Of a stretch of 64,000 bases of DNA, positions 1-27,416 are shown one piece after another (the stretch's first letter is position 1; each line of letters opens with the position of its first letter). The translations under genes were made by a program, and so were the position numbers. Where the stretch lies: NCBI GenBank assembly GCA_031213475.1, contig JARUPZ010000027.1:4024569-4088568 (forward strand), read 5' to 3'. Below the pieces are notes generated by a model. It was not told the origin of the DNA. It saw nothing but the letters and a program-made list of their open reading frames with translations, and made no database searches. The DNA is from Nereocystis luetkeana. Taxonomy: Eukaryota; Sar; Phaeophyceae; Laminariales; Laminariaceae.

Positions 1-250
1 GGCGTCGCTGAGAGCCATACGAAGTAGTACCCCTCCAATTTTCGTGGGCGTTTTCAAGCAGACATTTTCTCCACTCCGTCGGGCCAGCCTCAATCTTCTC
101 ACAGCACGTATTCCAGGTCGACCGCACTCTGTTAATATTGGTGTAGTGCTGGCGCTGCTGGTGAAGTTTCCCCTCCGATTTCATACGTATGCGACACAAC
201 ATTTTTTCGGTGACGATCCCCCCTCTGTGAAAAAAGCGTAATGAGCACCC

Positions 251-370
251 AAATGTTGGAGGATGTGTCTCTCTATCAGGAGTAGAAACGGTGCTGCTCC
301 GCCTCGAAAGAGATGCGTGGTTGATGGTAAAATGACTACCTGGTACATAAAAGACAAGCAATAAACAAGC
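251..370 (+). repeat. Dispersed repeat family A, copy 1
   Basis: A segment of about 100 bp from TGTTGGAGG to AAACAAGC resembles 13823-13920 (same strand) and 15181-15281 (opposite strand). Shared blocks include CCGCCTCGAAAGAGATGCGTGG and its variants. This copy alone has an extra segment containing CCTGGTACAT near 337-352. Confidence 0.7.
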
Positions 371-1004
371 ACCCCCCCCCCCCGCCCCACCGCCATATGT
401 GCCACTCTAGGTGTTTCAGGCATAATATGACGGAATTTCGCCTACTCCCGTAGCGCATACCTGGTACATGTTATTGTTCACAGAGGAACGACTGTATTCT
501 GGGTGACGTGTACAGCTGTACTCGTAGTGTAAAGTGAGGTATGTATGACCCATGAAAGTGTACTTTATGCATGTTGCCATGTTCATCTGCGACGAACGTT
601 TTTATCAAGAAGTCGCTGAAAACAGACTTTATGATAAATCTGATATTTATATTCATCGCCACCAACATCGTGATCTGCGCCGAGATCACGGTTTTAGCTT
701 CAGTCGTGCTCTACAGACTACTGTTCCGACGGTATCGCCACGACCTTTCTCTGTCGCTGGGGGCGCTCGACCAGGCGACTAAGTGCGTGTGCGTCGCATC
801 TACAGTAGCAGCAGTAGTAAAGTGCGGTTGCTGTTCGTCACGAGCTGCGCCAGCCAAGAAAACAAGATTTTTAGTTGGTCACGAACATTCTCAGTCTGTT
901 TTTTTTCAACTTTGATCTGAAAATTTGACACGCTTCATCATAATCTTCTGTAGGGGTTGTTTATTGTGTACTGCACTACTAGTTGTTGTTCTCAATTTTC
1001 GGGA

Positions 1005-1668
1005 GCTGAGGCTGATTCTTATGGGAGCCGAAACCGGAAAACAGAACAGGATTTCCCCTTTAGCCTTATGTTGTTGAAACCCCCACAGCCGATGGGAGAT
1101 GTTATTTAGTATGCTGCAGCAGGAAAGAGCTGCGCTTGCAACACACAACACCTACCACCGCCGATGATGCCTCTCCTCACAGGGCACGAAACGACGTCAT
1201 ATCTTCAATGACGTCAAATGTGAAGGTGTTACCTACTGAGCTATAAATATAATAGGGGTAAAAGATCGATCGATTACCCAGCTCAGGGCAATCCTTATAA
1301 CACTCTCCCCCCCTCTGAACGGCGGGTTCTTTGGGGCGTCGGAACCGTATACTTTCGTCTGTACGCTGACCTACTCGCTTCGTTTCATTATACCTGGGGA
1401 ACCAGGGAGCAATGTGTTTAGGCACGCAGGGAGGGGTAAAAGGTCGATTGACTACCCAGCCCAGGGCAATCCTTATACCACAAACCTTCGAGGCTGTATG
1501 CTCCGCTAACTGTTCCGAGAGTGCTCGCTATACCAAGTTTGAGGATTGTTGATGCTGTGTGATCCGGCTGAAAAAGAAACGCCCAGAAATATGGGCCAGG
1601 CTCTCACGTCTCGAGCGCGAACTCCGGCCACAGAGCATCAACGACCCTCAAACTTGGTAGCGAGCATG

Positions 1669-1703
<35 letters not shown>

Positions 1704-1955
1704 GTATATCTATCTCAAAGCAGTGGAGCATATCACGGCCTTGAAGGTTTGACGTCGTTTCGTTCCCTGTGAGGCGAGGAATCGGCGGCGGCAGAAGGTA
1801 GGTAGGTGCTGTGTGTTGAAAGCACAGGTTTTCAATGTCGGAGATAGATGACTCATCATGTCTACCGACGGCACTACCCTGGGGTTTCTACACGATGAAG
1901 GGAAGTCCTGTTTTGTTGTCCGGTTTCGGCTCCGATAAGAGTCAGCCTGAGGTAC
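1005..1955. mobile_element. Foldback/inverted-repeat element (MITE-like)
   Basis: The left arm (about 1005-1205) and right arm (about 1735-1955) are inverted copies. For example, AGGCTGATTCTTATGGGAGC on the left pairs with the reverse complement of GCTCCGATAAGAGTCAGCCT on the right, and CACGAAACGACGTCAT pairs with TGACGTCGTTTCGTTC. The arms are roughly 200 bp and imperfect. The interior holds two direct copies of about 55 bp (1253-1307 and 1433-1487), a second, smaller inverted pair (1519-1559 and 1631-1671) and a TA microsatellite. No transposase frame is visible, so it is probably non-autonomous. Confidence 0.65.
1668..1706. repeat. TA-rich microsatellite
   Basis: Imperfect (TA)n with interspersed GTA/ACA, inside the foldback element between the two small inverted copies. 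Confidence 0.85.
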
Positions 1956-2895
1956 ATTAAAAAAAGATCAGAAAATTTTTTCTGACCAAAGCTGACGAAA
2001 AAAGGTTGGTGCAGTAAGTACTGTAATGAAACTCTCCCTGTCTTGCCCGTAAGAAAGACATATAAAACGAAGATTCAAGGCAAAAAAAAAGGTGATGAGA
2101 ATCGCAGAGTTTGTGGATCTCATCGTAATATTATCTTAGCTTTGTATATAGGGTGTCGTACACACGCCATATATATTCCTTGATCGAAATCGATTTCTTT
2201 GTCGGTAAGGGTGTGTCCAAACAGAATCGAAATCGAAAATCGAAAATCGAAATGATAATAAACAAGGCGCTGATTGGTGTCCCTGTTCAAAACATGTTCT
2301 CCCTCGTTTTTAGGTTCCGAGAAATTAACGATTTACAGGAATACCGATACCTGATTTAGGTGCCACTTCGAGGCATACCAAATACAATCCAAGCATCACA
2401 GCAGCAGCATCTGCAGCAAGCAGCAGCTCATTCCCCGGAAAAATTACTCACAGTTAGAATTAGCCCATCATACAAAAACTCAACAGTATATTCAATCAAT
2501 ATTTATTTGTAAAATGATATTGGTAAGGAGCAAGGACAGCAAAATAAAAGGAGAGTAGACAAGCCGAAAGTTGGCACAGAAGGGAGGTAGACTTGGTGCG
2601 TGGATTTCTTTTTGTTTCCGAGGTTTCTTCTTTCGGGAAAGTTATGGGTGATCAATGTTGAAGATCATGCTGCGCATTGTCGGATGGCAAGAGAAATAAT
2701 AGTAATAATAATAACAAGATTTCAACATGCTGCAAAGCCATATTACTCTCCCTTATTCGGGTTTCGTATATTATAGTATCAGTGCGCAGAATGATTATTA
2801 TGCAAATTGCCCTGTTGACCCGGGTGGCATCCAGGGGAATCAATATCCTTGACAAGGAAATACATATAGAATATACGCGCGAACGGCCTATCATA

Positions 2896-3181
2896 CAATT
2901 TGTAAAATCCGGTAAAAAATGGGGTAAAGACGAAACGTACTACTACTACGCAGCTTGCAAAGCTGTGTATCACCTACCCTGGTATTTAATCAGTCGAACT
3001 GACAGCTGTGGCGTATTTCATAATTTTATAAAACGGCTTATTGTCATAAAAATTGGAAATTCAGTAAAAATGGGATATAGACGAGACATCGTATTACGCA
3101 GCTTGCAAAGTTGTGTATCAACTCATAATAATAGTATATAATCAGTCGAACTCACAGCTGACGTTTTCATAATTTTATTAA
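2896..3181. repeat. Tandem duplication, two units of about 145 bp
   Basis: Blocks such as GCAGCTTGCAAAGCTGTGTA, ATCAGTCGAACTGACAGCTG and CATAATTTTATAAAA each occur twice in the same order. The first copy has CCCTGGTATTTAATC where the second has AATAGTATATAATC. Confidence 0.75.
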
Positions 3182-4116
3182 AATATATATACCAGGTATA
3201 TAAATACCAATGCAAAAAAAAAAAGTTGACGGCTGGCAATCGAAAAGGAAATCGAAAGCACGAACAGCAACAATTCAGCGCGTCCCACTGGTCAGAGCAA
3301 CCACGTCCAAATATCACATCAGGGCCGCCGTGCACAGCATCCAACCCACACTGCTAGCACGGCAACACACACAGCCGGACAGACCCCCCATAAACAGCCA
3401 ACAACAGGCGAACCACAACAACACCAGCCCCGAAGTTCTCGGGCCGTTGTTTCCTGGCGTTCGAGCCTATATAAGCGTACACATAGTGTGAGGAAAATTC
3501 AGGATGATACCTTCGAGAACGAGGTCGGAAGTTCGTTCTCAGTATAAAAATTCCAAGTTTGATCTCGGGGCGTCAACGTTGGACGCGCGCCACCACCTCC
3601 TCCATGGGAGGCCCAACGACCTCCCGAAATCGAAATACCGTCGCGTTTGCTTGCTTCTGTGGTGGATCTGTGTGTTACCGAGCGCTAGATTGCCGGCATG
3701 TATGTGTGTTGTGTAGTTGCGAACGGCCCAAGTAGGTTGTGCCCTCCGTTGCTTTTCGCCTGGATTTCTATTTTCACTTTTTTTTTGTTTTCGATTCTGT
3801 TCGGACACCCCGGCTGATTTATATCGAAATCGAAATAACTTCGATTCACGATTTGATTGCATTTGTTTTTCGATTCTGTTTAGAGACACACCCTAAATAC
3901 ATGTATCGATCGTTGGGGTATGCCTCAAGGAATGTTGACACCGAGTACCACAGCGGCATCGGTTATCGGACTTTCGTCGTATAGAATTTTAGTGTTGACA
4001 TGTTTTAGGGAGACATTTGACGGGGTTTTTTTTTGTCCAAAGCTCTCGACGAAATCAAATCGGATTCCAAAAAATCTAACTTTTTTTTTTTTCATCCTCC
4101 TTGGAGATCTGGGCAA

Positions 4117-4195
4117 ATGTTACGTAACAAAACGCTGCTGGAATTTAAGGCTTTTCTAAACTCGCTTTCCGCCACATTCTCCCTCACTATAAACC
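4117..4195 (+). repeat. Direct repeat pair, left copy
   Basis: The block from TGTTACGTAACAAAACGCTG through TAAACTCGCTTTCCGCCACA is repeated at about 4749-4822 with small indels. It lies upstream of a poly-T tract and the SINE-like segment. Confidence 0.75.
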
Positions 4196-4630
4196 TGACT
4201 TATCTCTCCTTGCGAGTAAGTCAGGAACCCCGATGAGACTCTGAGTATCCAAGTTTTGCAAAAATAAAAAAAGGGATTCAATTGTTGAGAGCGCCTTGCA
4301 GCGTGGGTAGGCACAATTCGATGCGAGTCGACGAGGGAAGAAAAGGCTGAAATCTTCTCGCGATAAAAAAATGAAGGCACGTACCGTAGCGGGAAGGGGG
4401 GAGAAGAGCCTGCTATGTGACCCCGGATCTGAGTTACGAGTTGGAAGGAGAGAGAGAAGAAGATGTGCGAAGATAATGAATGGGATGAGAAGAAAAAAAA
4501 AAAACTTTTACCTCCGCCTTTTCGGTATACCCGACTCAGTATGCAATGATCGCATTGCTCTCATCGTTCCTTCCTGTGTTTTTTCTAATAAGTGAGTGAG
4601 TTTTACAGGTTTTTGAATACGAGATATTTC

Positions 4631-4740
4631 CCTTTTTTTTTTTTTTTTTTTTTTTTCGGGGGATGAAGGCGAGGATCGAACCACGGATCTCGCTCTTCAA
4701 AATCTTACACCCTGCCTGCGACGCCATTGTAGGGAATGTA
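4631..4740 (-). mobile_element. Possible tRNA-derived SINE with poly-A tail
   Basis: On the minus strand a tRNA-like head contains a good B box (GGTTCGATCC, complement at 4674-4683) and a TGGC...GG stretch where an A box would sit, about 45 bases upstream. It is followed by CATCCCCCG and a run of about 26 A (plus-strand T tract ending near 4656). The acceptor and anticodon stems do not fold, so this is not a functional tRNA. A retroposed tRNA-like SINE is the most economical reading. Confidence 0.35.
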
Positions 4741-4748
4741 GACTAAAA

Positions 4749-4822
4749 GTGTTACGTAACAAACGCTACCTGAATTCAAGGCTTCTAAACTCGCTTTCCG
4801 CCACATTGACGGGGGGGTTTAT
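4749..4822 (+). repeat. Direct repeat pair, right copy
   Basis: It carries GTTACGTAACAAACGCTAC and CTAAACTCGCTTTCCGCCAC, matching 4117-4195. The two copies bracket about 550 bp that includes a possible SINE insertion on the minus strand. Confidence 0.75.
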
Positions 4823-6289
4823 AGTTATTGCGACGGATGTGTACAAAGGGGATGCCATCATCAACATTCGACCGCAACCCGCACACGGATGGCCCCCCAC
4901 TCTGCGCGCAAGAGCTTGCCTGGTGCCGCTGATACAACAAAAGGTGAGTACGTTTGGTATACATTTGAGACCTCATACATCAGGTGATGGCGAATTAGCT
5001 TACCGGCGGCGCCATACGTGTCATATGAAGAAGAGGAAGTTGGCCGAATCAGCAAGTAAGTATTGTGCTGAGCCGATATGGTAGTAACAGACACACAGAA
5101 GCACAACCGAACCACTACAACAATACGCAGGTTTGCAATTGGTAACAGGTAGACCAACCCGCGCGCTGTACGCTGTGAACTCGTCGGCTGGCCCGCTGCC
5201 CTCATGCCGAGCATATCTCGTGTTGTGGACTTCCTGGTACTCGATTGTGCTGGTGGGGCCAGTTTTCGTGTCACGTGTTTTGCTGGGTTTCAGGGGATCT
5301 CTTGCCTTTGGGTTCTCATGCTTCTCTAAAGACCCTCAAGAACGACGCGGGTTCTCGCCCTCGTGGCGGATATGATGGCCGCAGAACATACGATGTCGAA
5401 ATCCCCTATTAATACTGGTTGCACGGAACGGGTTTGGGGAACAACAATAGTTGTTGCTGGAAACCAGCACGACAAACTATCGCACCAAGAGGCCCGCAAG
5501 AGATCGACCCGTCAAAATGCAAACCGCGCCTCACGAACAGCGGGTCTTATCACCTCCAACAAGCCGTCGTGTATTGCCAGTGATGAAACGCACACTACAG
5601 CAGCAGGTACCGGTATTTCCCCGTGTTCTGATAAGCAAGAAGTTACGCTTGCACCGCCGATCGATTCGAGGTGCATATACTCGTAGCTCAGTCGTCGGGT
5701 TTATCGCGATGACCCGCACTGTGCTTGCCCCAGGTGTTTTTTTCGCCCTACGTCGTAATTGAAATAATGCGTGAATGACCGACCTACTATTAATAACTCT
5801 ACATACAGCCTTGGGTCACACTTTGCGAAGCAGCAGCAGGAAGTAGGATTAGGGTTCGTACAGCACGCGACAGCATTGAATAATCTCCTATTCTGGCCAG
5901 GTAAGGCTCGCGGCCTATTGTGACGCCAACGTTGATAGGCTCTTAAAGGCTACCAGGTATTATATACCTGATACATGGTCGGAATTTGAATGGTGTTCCT
6001 CGTTGATCACACATGCTTAGCTGTACAGTCTTGTTTTATGAAGAACTCAATTCTGTAATTCTTATCTCCGAAATTCTGAACACGCGTATGTACAGTACTG
6101 TGTCGCGCGATCTTGTGGGCGTTCAGACTCTATTAATAGTGGCCCCTGTACTTTAAACGTTACATACGGTAGGTAGCAATTTATTATCAATGGAATATAT
6201 TGCTAATAAGTTGAGGGTCTGTCGAGATTATCATGATAGCGATGCAAATCTGCCCTTTTCGCTCCCCACGTGCGCCTCAGGTTATAAGT

Positions 6290-22239
<15,950 letters not shown>

Positions 22240-25200
22240 TGAGTGTGTCTCGTTGCAAAATTAATTCGTCGTTCGGCAGACTGCAGAATGGCACTTTAGT
22301 TACCATCGAACACACGAAGCCGTACCTATGTGACGCGAGTGGCTGCGAACATGTGTAGCTTGCTCGGATCACCGCGTTTAAAAAAGAAACTGCATTCGGT
22401 TTTATGCGAATTAATATCAGCAGTAGATGGCGCGCTACCCAGTCTGGTGACTGAAAAGGGCGCGTGTGTTTTTCTTTTGCATTTGCTCAGTGTTGCGTCT
22501 TACGTGTCCAACATCTACTTGTAGGCATCATCATCTCTTGAGGTCTACTCGGCGCTGGAGGTACTGCTGTTGTGATGTACGGTTGGCCTCGTGCCTTGCC
22601 TGTCACGCCGACAGCTCGTTTCGTTTCCCACGCGCCATGTATGACGTTCCGTATACCGCTGGAGGGCGTTTAGAACGCTCATTTTTGCAAGAGTCTCTTT
22701 CTTTGGTCTGTCGCCCTTTGCATCGGGAGCTTGAACATCACCGCGTGCGTATTTAAGCATGGTTGTCGAAGTAGCGCCCTTTTGCGAAGGCTGCAACTGC
22801 TGTGCGATGCGGCAAGCAGCCCCACGCCGGTATCGCCAACACACAAGTAGTACGTACAGAGAGAGGGGGAATAGTGTTCTTCTTGTCGGTGCCGTGCGTT
22901 GCGGACGTACGGTTTTTCGTATTCTTGCGTCATGGCTTTTGCCGAACGCCGCCTGGCCAGGACGGAGAGGTAAATATTTCTGTGCGTGATTGCACGTGGA
23001 GGCATTGACGGCGGGAGCACTCGTATGCGCTGGCTTCATTTTCTTTAGTTCTTACCAACTTGATGCTAGTTATTAAGTGGGGAAGCAGGGTTCACAGCGG
23101 GCGGGTGCTGGTAGCTCTCCACCTATCAATAGCTCCCCGTGACCTAGAATAGAAAAATCTTCTACGCCCAGGAGACACGGTGCTGTCACACGTGGCCTGG
23201 CTCGCGCTGCTCCTGTTCCGCGCAAATCAAATCCAGTCGTACGCCCTGCCCCACCTTGAAAGAGAATGGCGATGCACATTCTTGGGCTTTTTCGCGACAT
23301 GCCGTGGCATTCCGTGGCACCACCTGCGGCAAATCTTCCACGACAACCACGGCATACTTTTCACGGACCTCCACGGCATACCATGACCCCTAACGAACCC
23401 TAACCTCAACCCTAACCCTAACCCAGGTGCCGTGGGGGTTGGGGTGCCGTGGGGGTTGCCAGGACATGGCGTGGGGTTACCATGGAGTGCCGTGGCCGTT
23501 ACCGCGCGGGGGTTGCCATGGTACCACCAATGGCATGTCACGGCACCCCCCACGGCTGGAATCCTATGCCACGCCAGGGGATGCCGTGGGGATGCCATGG
23601 GATGTACATTTTTTGCCCTTTTTCACGACATGCCGTGGAATGCCGTGGCACCACCTGCGGCAAAACCTTCCACATTTTCCCCGGCATACCACCGAACCCT
23701 CCACGGATCCCCACGGTATACCATGGAACCCTCGGGTTACCATGGAGTGCCGTGGTGGTTACCGCGGGTTGCCATGATACCACCCGTGGCACGGCACGGC
23801 ACCCCACGGCGTACCATGATTTCCTGTGCCACACCATGGAGATGCCATGGTATGCCATGGGTGGTACCACGACCATGCCACGCAAAATTCAAATAGTGTA
23901 GAACCCTGCGAATCACTGGCGGTGGATAATCTTCTATCTATTCTCCTGTCATAGATGAGGTCCAATCTGTTTTTTACGTATTTTACTTTTTTGTGTTTAT
24001 TTTGCTGGTGGTGTGCTACTGCGTGCCGCACGAAGATTTACGTATTTATTTGCCGTCACGACAAAATGTAACACCAGTAAGAGACCTCCAAACGGGAACG
24101 GCATGCCCATGTTTCTGGTGCTCATCCCTATAAAGTCTGATAAACTAGGACGAACATAAAAATTACCTGTTTCGGGATCGAAACCAGAGATACACCTGGC
24201 CGATTATTCGTACTTTTTGAGTGTAAAATTAAGCCATATAGCGTATTAAGCCATATAGCGTATTTTTGACCTCCGACGGCGCCTTCAGCGAGATCCTCCG
24301 GAGGCGCCAGCTCACCGGGGGCGCCTCCAGCGGGGCCCCCTCGGCCGTTTTTTTTTCGGCTCGTTGACTTTATTTTTAGTCGCCTAGTTGGCTGGCTTAT
24401 AGCCTGCCAACTAATAACTACTGGTGGTAGGCGGGAGCTCCAGCCAACTAATAACTAGGCGGGAGCTCCAGCCAACTCACAGCACTAATTATTATGCGTG
24501 CCTTGCGACAATATAGCGTACCAGGGTATTATAATATTAATAGAAGTCGCTCCGATATTAAACCGAATTTCACCAAAAAAGCGTGGGGGTAATAAAAACG
24601 AGCAATATACACACATTAATACCGGGTAAAGAAAAAGGCAGGCTGATGAGATTTTATGAAAATATTTGCAGGAAAATAAAAAATTCGACTCTGCTGTACG
24701 AGACCGATTCTCAAACAAGTAGTCCAGCTTGACAATTGTGTTGGCTCTCCTGTTTCTTATTATTAACACTTTACAATAATAGGAGCAGTTAGTTGCTGGC
24801 TGTTGTTGGATGCTTGGTGTCGAACTTTTTTTCGAAGAAACGGGGACTCGCTTTCGAAGTAGCTTTCGAACGCCGATTGAACGCACTCTTCGCCTTCGCC
24901 GGCTCCTACCATCAACCACCTACAACAGCAAGCGTCGCTGGGACCCGCGTGCAGATCAGCCAGAAGCTCACGGACTCGAAACAACCCCCCGCAAAAAACA
25001 GAAAACACAGAAACTGGAAAACTCAACATTCTGCTCCGCAACCATTCTGTGTGAAAAACCCCGACCTCCGAATGCCTCTTTGTAACTCCTTCGGAAAACG
25101 GTGAGATCGGGATTGATCGTGGATCGTCGTATATCTATGATATCATACGCGGATCTTTCTTCGTGCCGACTGCTGCGAGGTTCGCTGTTCATTCACCATG

Positions 25201-26225
25201 CACTGGTTTGATACGTGACAGAAGGCTAAGCAGAGTCGCTTCTTCGTGAGTGGTGGTGGAGGTGTGTTTACGAGACGAGGCTTTTCTTTACGCAGCCACG
25301 CTACGCCGTCAAGGTACGAGTATACGCACGTCTCGCTGTTTCTGGCCGTCGTTGGATACGCATATCTTTTGTCGATCAGCTTGTTCTCTTTTTGTCTCGC
25401 ACGTCGGAGATTCGGCACGTAAAACCTACGGAGTAGTATCGCTGGTGGTATGATATTCCCCGTAAACCCACGGGCCCATCTCGCGCTGACAGAGTCGGTA
25501 CGGTCGTCGCAGACTTGCGTACGGTGCTCAACGCGTCTTTGTATTCCTCTCTGCAGCAGTGCAGTCGAGCTGCGGGTGGCCACGTGCGCCATCATTGAAG
25601 GTGTGCAGGTCCTCAGAATCCGACTGGACAGCAGTGCGAGCCAATTTCGAACACATCCGCGAGATGTGCTGGGGGACAAGATACCCATCTGTGCTGTGCC
25701 GTACAGTACGTGTGTTGGCAGCCCCAGGCGTAGGCGCGTGAATCAAGAATACCTAACTATGCCCACGTAGTACATATGCCAGGTGGTACTGCTGGGTACC
25801 GGTGGTGTGATTTCTGCGCAGCAGTCAATCATCTTGATCGCCCCCCCATGCAGCGACACCTGGAACTTCATCATTTTGTACCTGCACATATGTCATGGTA
25901 CCTGTTACAGTACTGTAGTCTACATGCTGGTACGTACCAGGTACCAGGTATGTATACTCGTACCATACATAGTAGAGCAAACAGCAGTATTCGTCGTATA
26001 CCTGGTACCTGGTATATATTATGTAGACCTACAGCAGGACGTACTCGGGTACCATTGTATTGTCTTTTTATGGTGGCATTTTACAGCAAGACGTATGATG
26101 ACGCATACATAACTACATTATTAATATTCATATTAATAGTACAGGTGGTACCTGGTATTTAGTTGAACTCAGTTCCGCCGCACTTGACTCTTCATTATCG
26201 TCTTACGCCAGGCAAGGCAAGGGCC
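22240..26225. other. Intergenic region between helicase and giant gene
   Basis: No gene is recognised. The interval contains the CCATGG-rich repeat cluster (23.28-23.89 kb), a duplicated 18-base AT-rich block (24236-24262), a GC-rich palindromic stretch (24275-24350), a pair of 23-27-bp repeats with hairpin potential (24385-24478) and several TACCTGGTA motifs (25.9-26.16 kb). An acceptor-like run and open segment near 25550-25690 could be an exon, but no family is recognisable. Confidence 0.45.
23275..23890. repeat. CCATGG/GCCGTGG-rich repeat cluster with telomere-like tract
   Basis: A block around CGACATGCCGTGGCATTCCG ... CACCACCTGCGGCAAA occurs at 23290-23345 and again at 23620-23675. Another block (CCATGGAGTGCCGTGG ... 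GGGTTGCCATG) occurs at 23479-23521 and 23738-23777. The intervening 23388-23427 contains several CCCTAA/CCCTAAC units. All three frames on both strands give low-complexity His/Gly/Pro-rich frames that are not credible genes. Confidence 0.75.
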
Positions 26226-26368
26226 ATGGGAAAGCAACACCGGGCGCCTTCGGGCCGCCCGGTGCCACTTATTACCGCAGGATACTGGCTTCTTGCACTC
26301 GCTGGGGCGTGGCGATTCGTTGCTGGCCAGGTCTGCCAGGACTATTCTGTTGACACAGGGGTATTTTG
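26226..26368 (+). CDS. Putative first exon with signal peptide (large secreted protein)
   Basis: An ATG at 26226 opens 47 codons and a two-base remainder, ending at TTTTG before a strong GTAAGT donor (26369). The peptide has a basic N-region (MGKQHRAPSGRPVP), a hydrophobic core (YWLLALAGAWRFVAG) and a plausible signal-peptidase site before QVCQDYSV. This is typical of a secreted or membrane protein. It is the nearest upstream signal-peptide exon on the same strand as the PSI-domain exons. Its phase-2 end fits both the exon at 27247 and the first PSI exon at 38485. Membership of the same gene is inference, because no transcript evidence is available. Confidence 0.5.
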
Positions 26369-27246
26369 GTAAGTTTCTGCGACTTCGGTCGTAAAGAAAG
26401 CTCGAAAGTCGAACGCGCACCAACACTTTGCCTGGCACCTATTAATAGTATTGTTGAGCAGTACTATGAATATATACTTGTAGAATAAATACATATACAA
26501 TGCCAGGTGCTATTCTGTGAGCGCCTCTCAGCATTTCTAACGTGTACCAGGGTAGTTTCGAGCCATTTCCGCCCGTCCTGTCGATGAGGTCCACCTCCCA
26601 CCTCTCGGTCCGCTATCTCCTCATCGAGCTCGCCGAACCCTAATCTGCCTACTCTGCCTACTCTACCGACGGTGGCCTCGACCGTGCTCGCGCCATGCTG
26701 TCCTGGCGCCCGGACGTTCTGTCCACAGATTATTGTTGTTTCGGCGGAGTAGTTTTACTAGCGGTACTGTTACGACGGTGTTGCAAGCAGCACGACTCTC
26801 TGACAGTATGCCCACGGCTTCGCCCGTGGCGCTAGCCCTGCGTTGTCGATTGTAGTCCAGCCACGGTTCATGTACGCACATCATCAATCAGCTGATACGC
26901 TGATACTGCTGCACGAACATACGTACTGTAGTTCTGCTTATATTTACTGCTGTGCCTACTGCTGAGCGTAAACGAACATGCTATAATACTACTACACACA
27001 ATCCTACTGAGATAGATGAACCTACAGTTGGCAGACTGCAACGTGCTACGAGGGTATACATTATTATTGATAGACTACGCCAAGCCAAGGTTGTAGATGG
27101 TGAGCCATGTTGACTGCACAACTACCAGGCATCACAGTTAATAATAGGTCTGTGATACAGCAGTAGTAGTGTCCGAAAATGGAGAACGATCTTGCCCCCA
27201 ATGGGCGGGGACCGCCGGGGGTGTACCCGGAATAGGTTATTTACAG

Positions 27247-27416
27247 GAGTTCAGGTTTCCACACCGTGCATGTCGGTATCGACGCAGGGGCCACCTTGTT
27301 CGTCCCCGGTGTGTTGGAGTTGTGGATGTATAGAAGGAATTGTGATTCGGGGATGGGATCTTACCTTCCCCGGGTGGCGCTGGAGCCACTACTCAGCAAC
27401 TCAGCAATCAGCCAGG
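27247..27416 (+). CDS. Possible second exon, solenoid-like segment
   Basis: The acceptor TTATTTACAG is followed by one base completing a Trp codon with the preceding exon, then an open frame reading SSGFHTVHVGIDAGATLFVP. This resembles one or two beta-helix rungs (hydrophobic alternation, GATLFVPG). The frame stays open to 27466. The 3' end is uncertain: a GTGACT donor after CAGG (about 27417) is one option but leaves phase 1, while the next recognisable exon at 38485 needs phase 2, so another small exon would be required. Codon use and splice signals alone support it. Confidence 0.3.

Larger units (their letters stand above)
1..6280. other. Intergenic region upstream of the helicase gene
   Basis: No coding segment here is supported by recognisable protein motifs. 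Short open frames occur but look random. The interval holds the repeats listed separately: a foldback element, direct and tandem repeats, a SINE-like segment, poly-T and TA tracts. A GTGAGT-like donor at 4944 follows an open segment near 4860, so an unrecognised exon is possible, but I see no family match. A pyrimidine-rich stretch ending in CAG at 6280 may end a 5' UTR intron of the helicase gene. Confidence 0.5.

Noticed and set aside
4660..4735. Functional tRNA gene on the minus strand
   Set aside because: A B-box-like sequence is present, but the T-stem, anticodon stem and acceptor stem do not pair.
6233..6289. Upstream in-frame ATG at 6233 as helicase start
   Set aside because: A pyrimidine-rich CAG acceptor-like site at 6280 separates it from the coding body, and the residues before MAPKGKSKK look unlike the rest. 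It is possible but less likely.
23427..23901. Overlapping 107-154-codon frames on both strands rich in Gly/His/Trp/Pro
   Set aside because: They come from the CCATGG/GCCGTGG repeat cluster; several frames on both strands are equally open and none resembles a protein.
25143..25688. 181-codon minus-strand frame as a gene
   Set aside because: It has no recognisable domain, its composition resembles random GC-balanced sequence, and there is no supporting neighbour or splice context.
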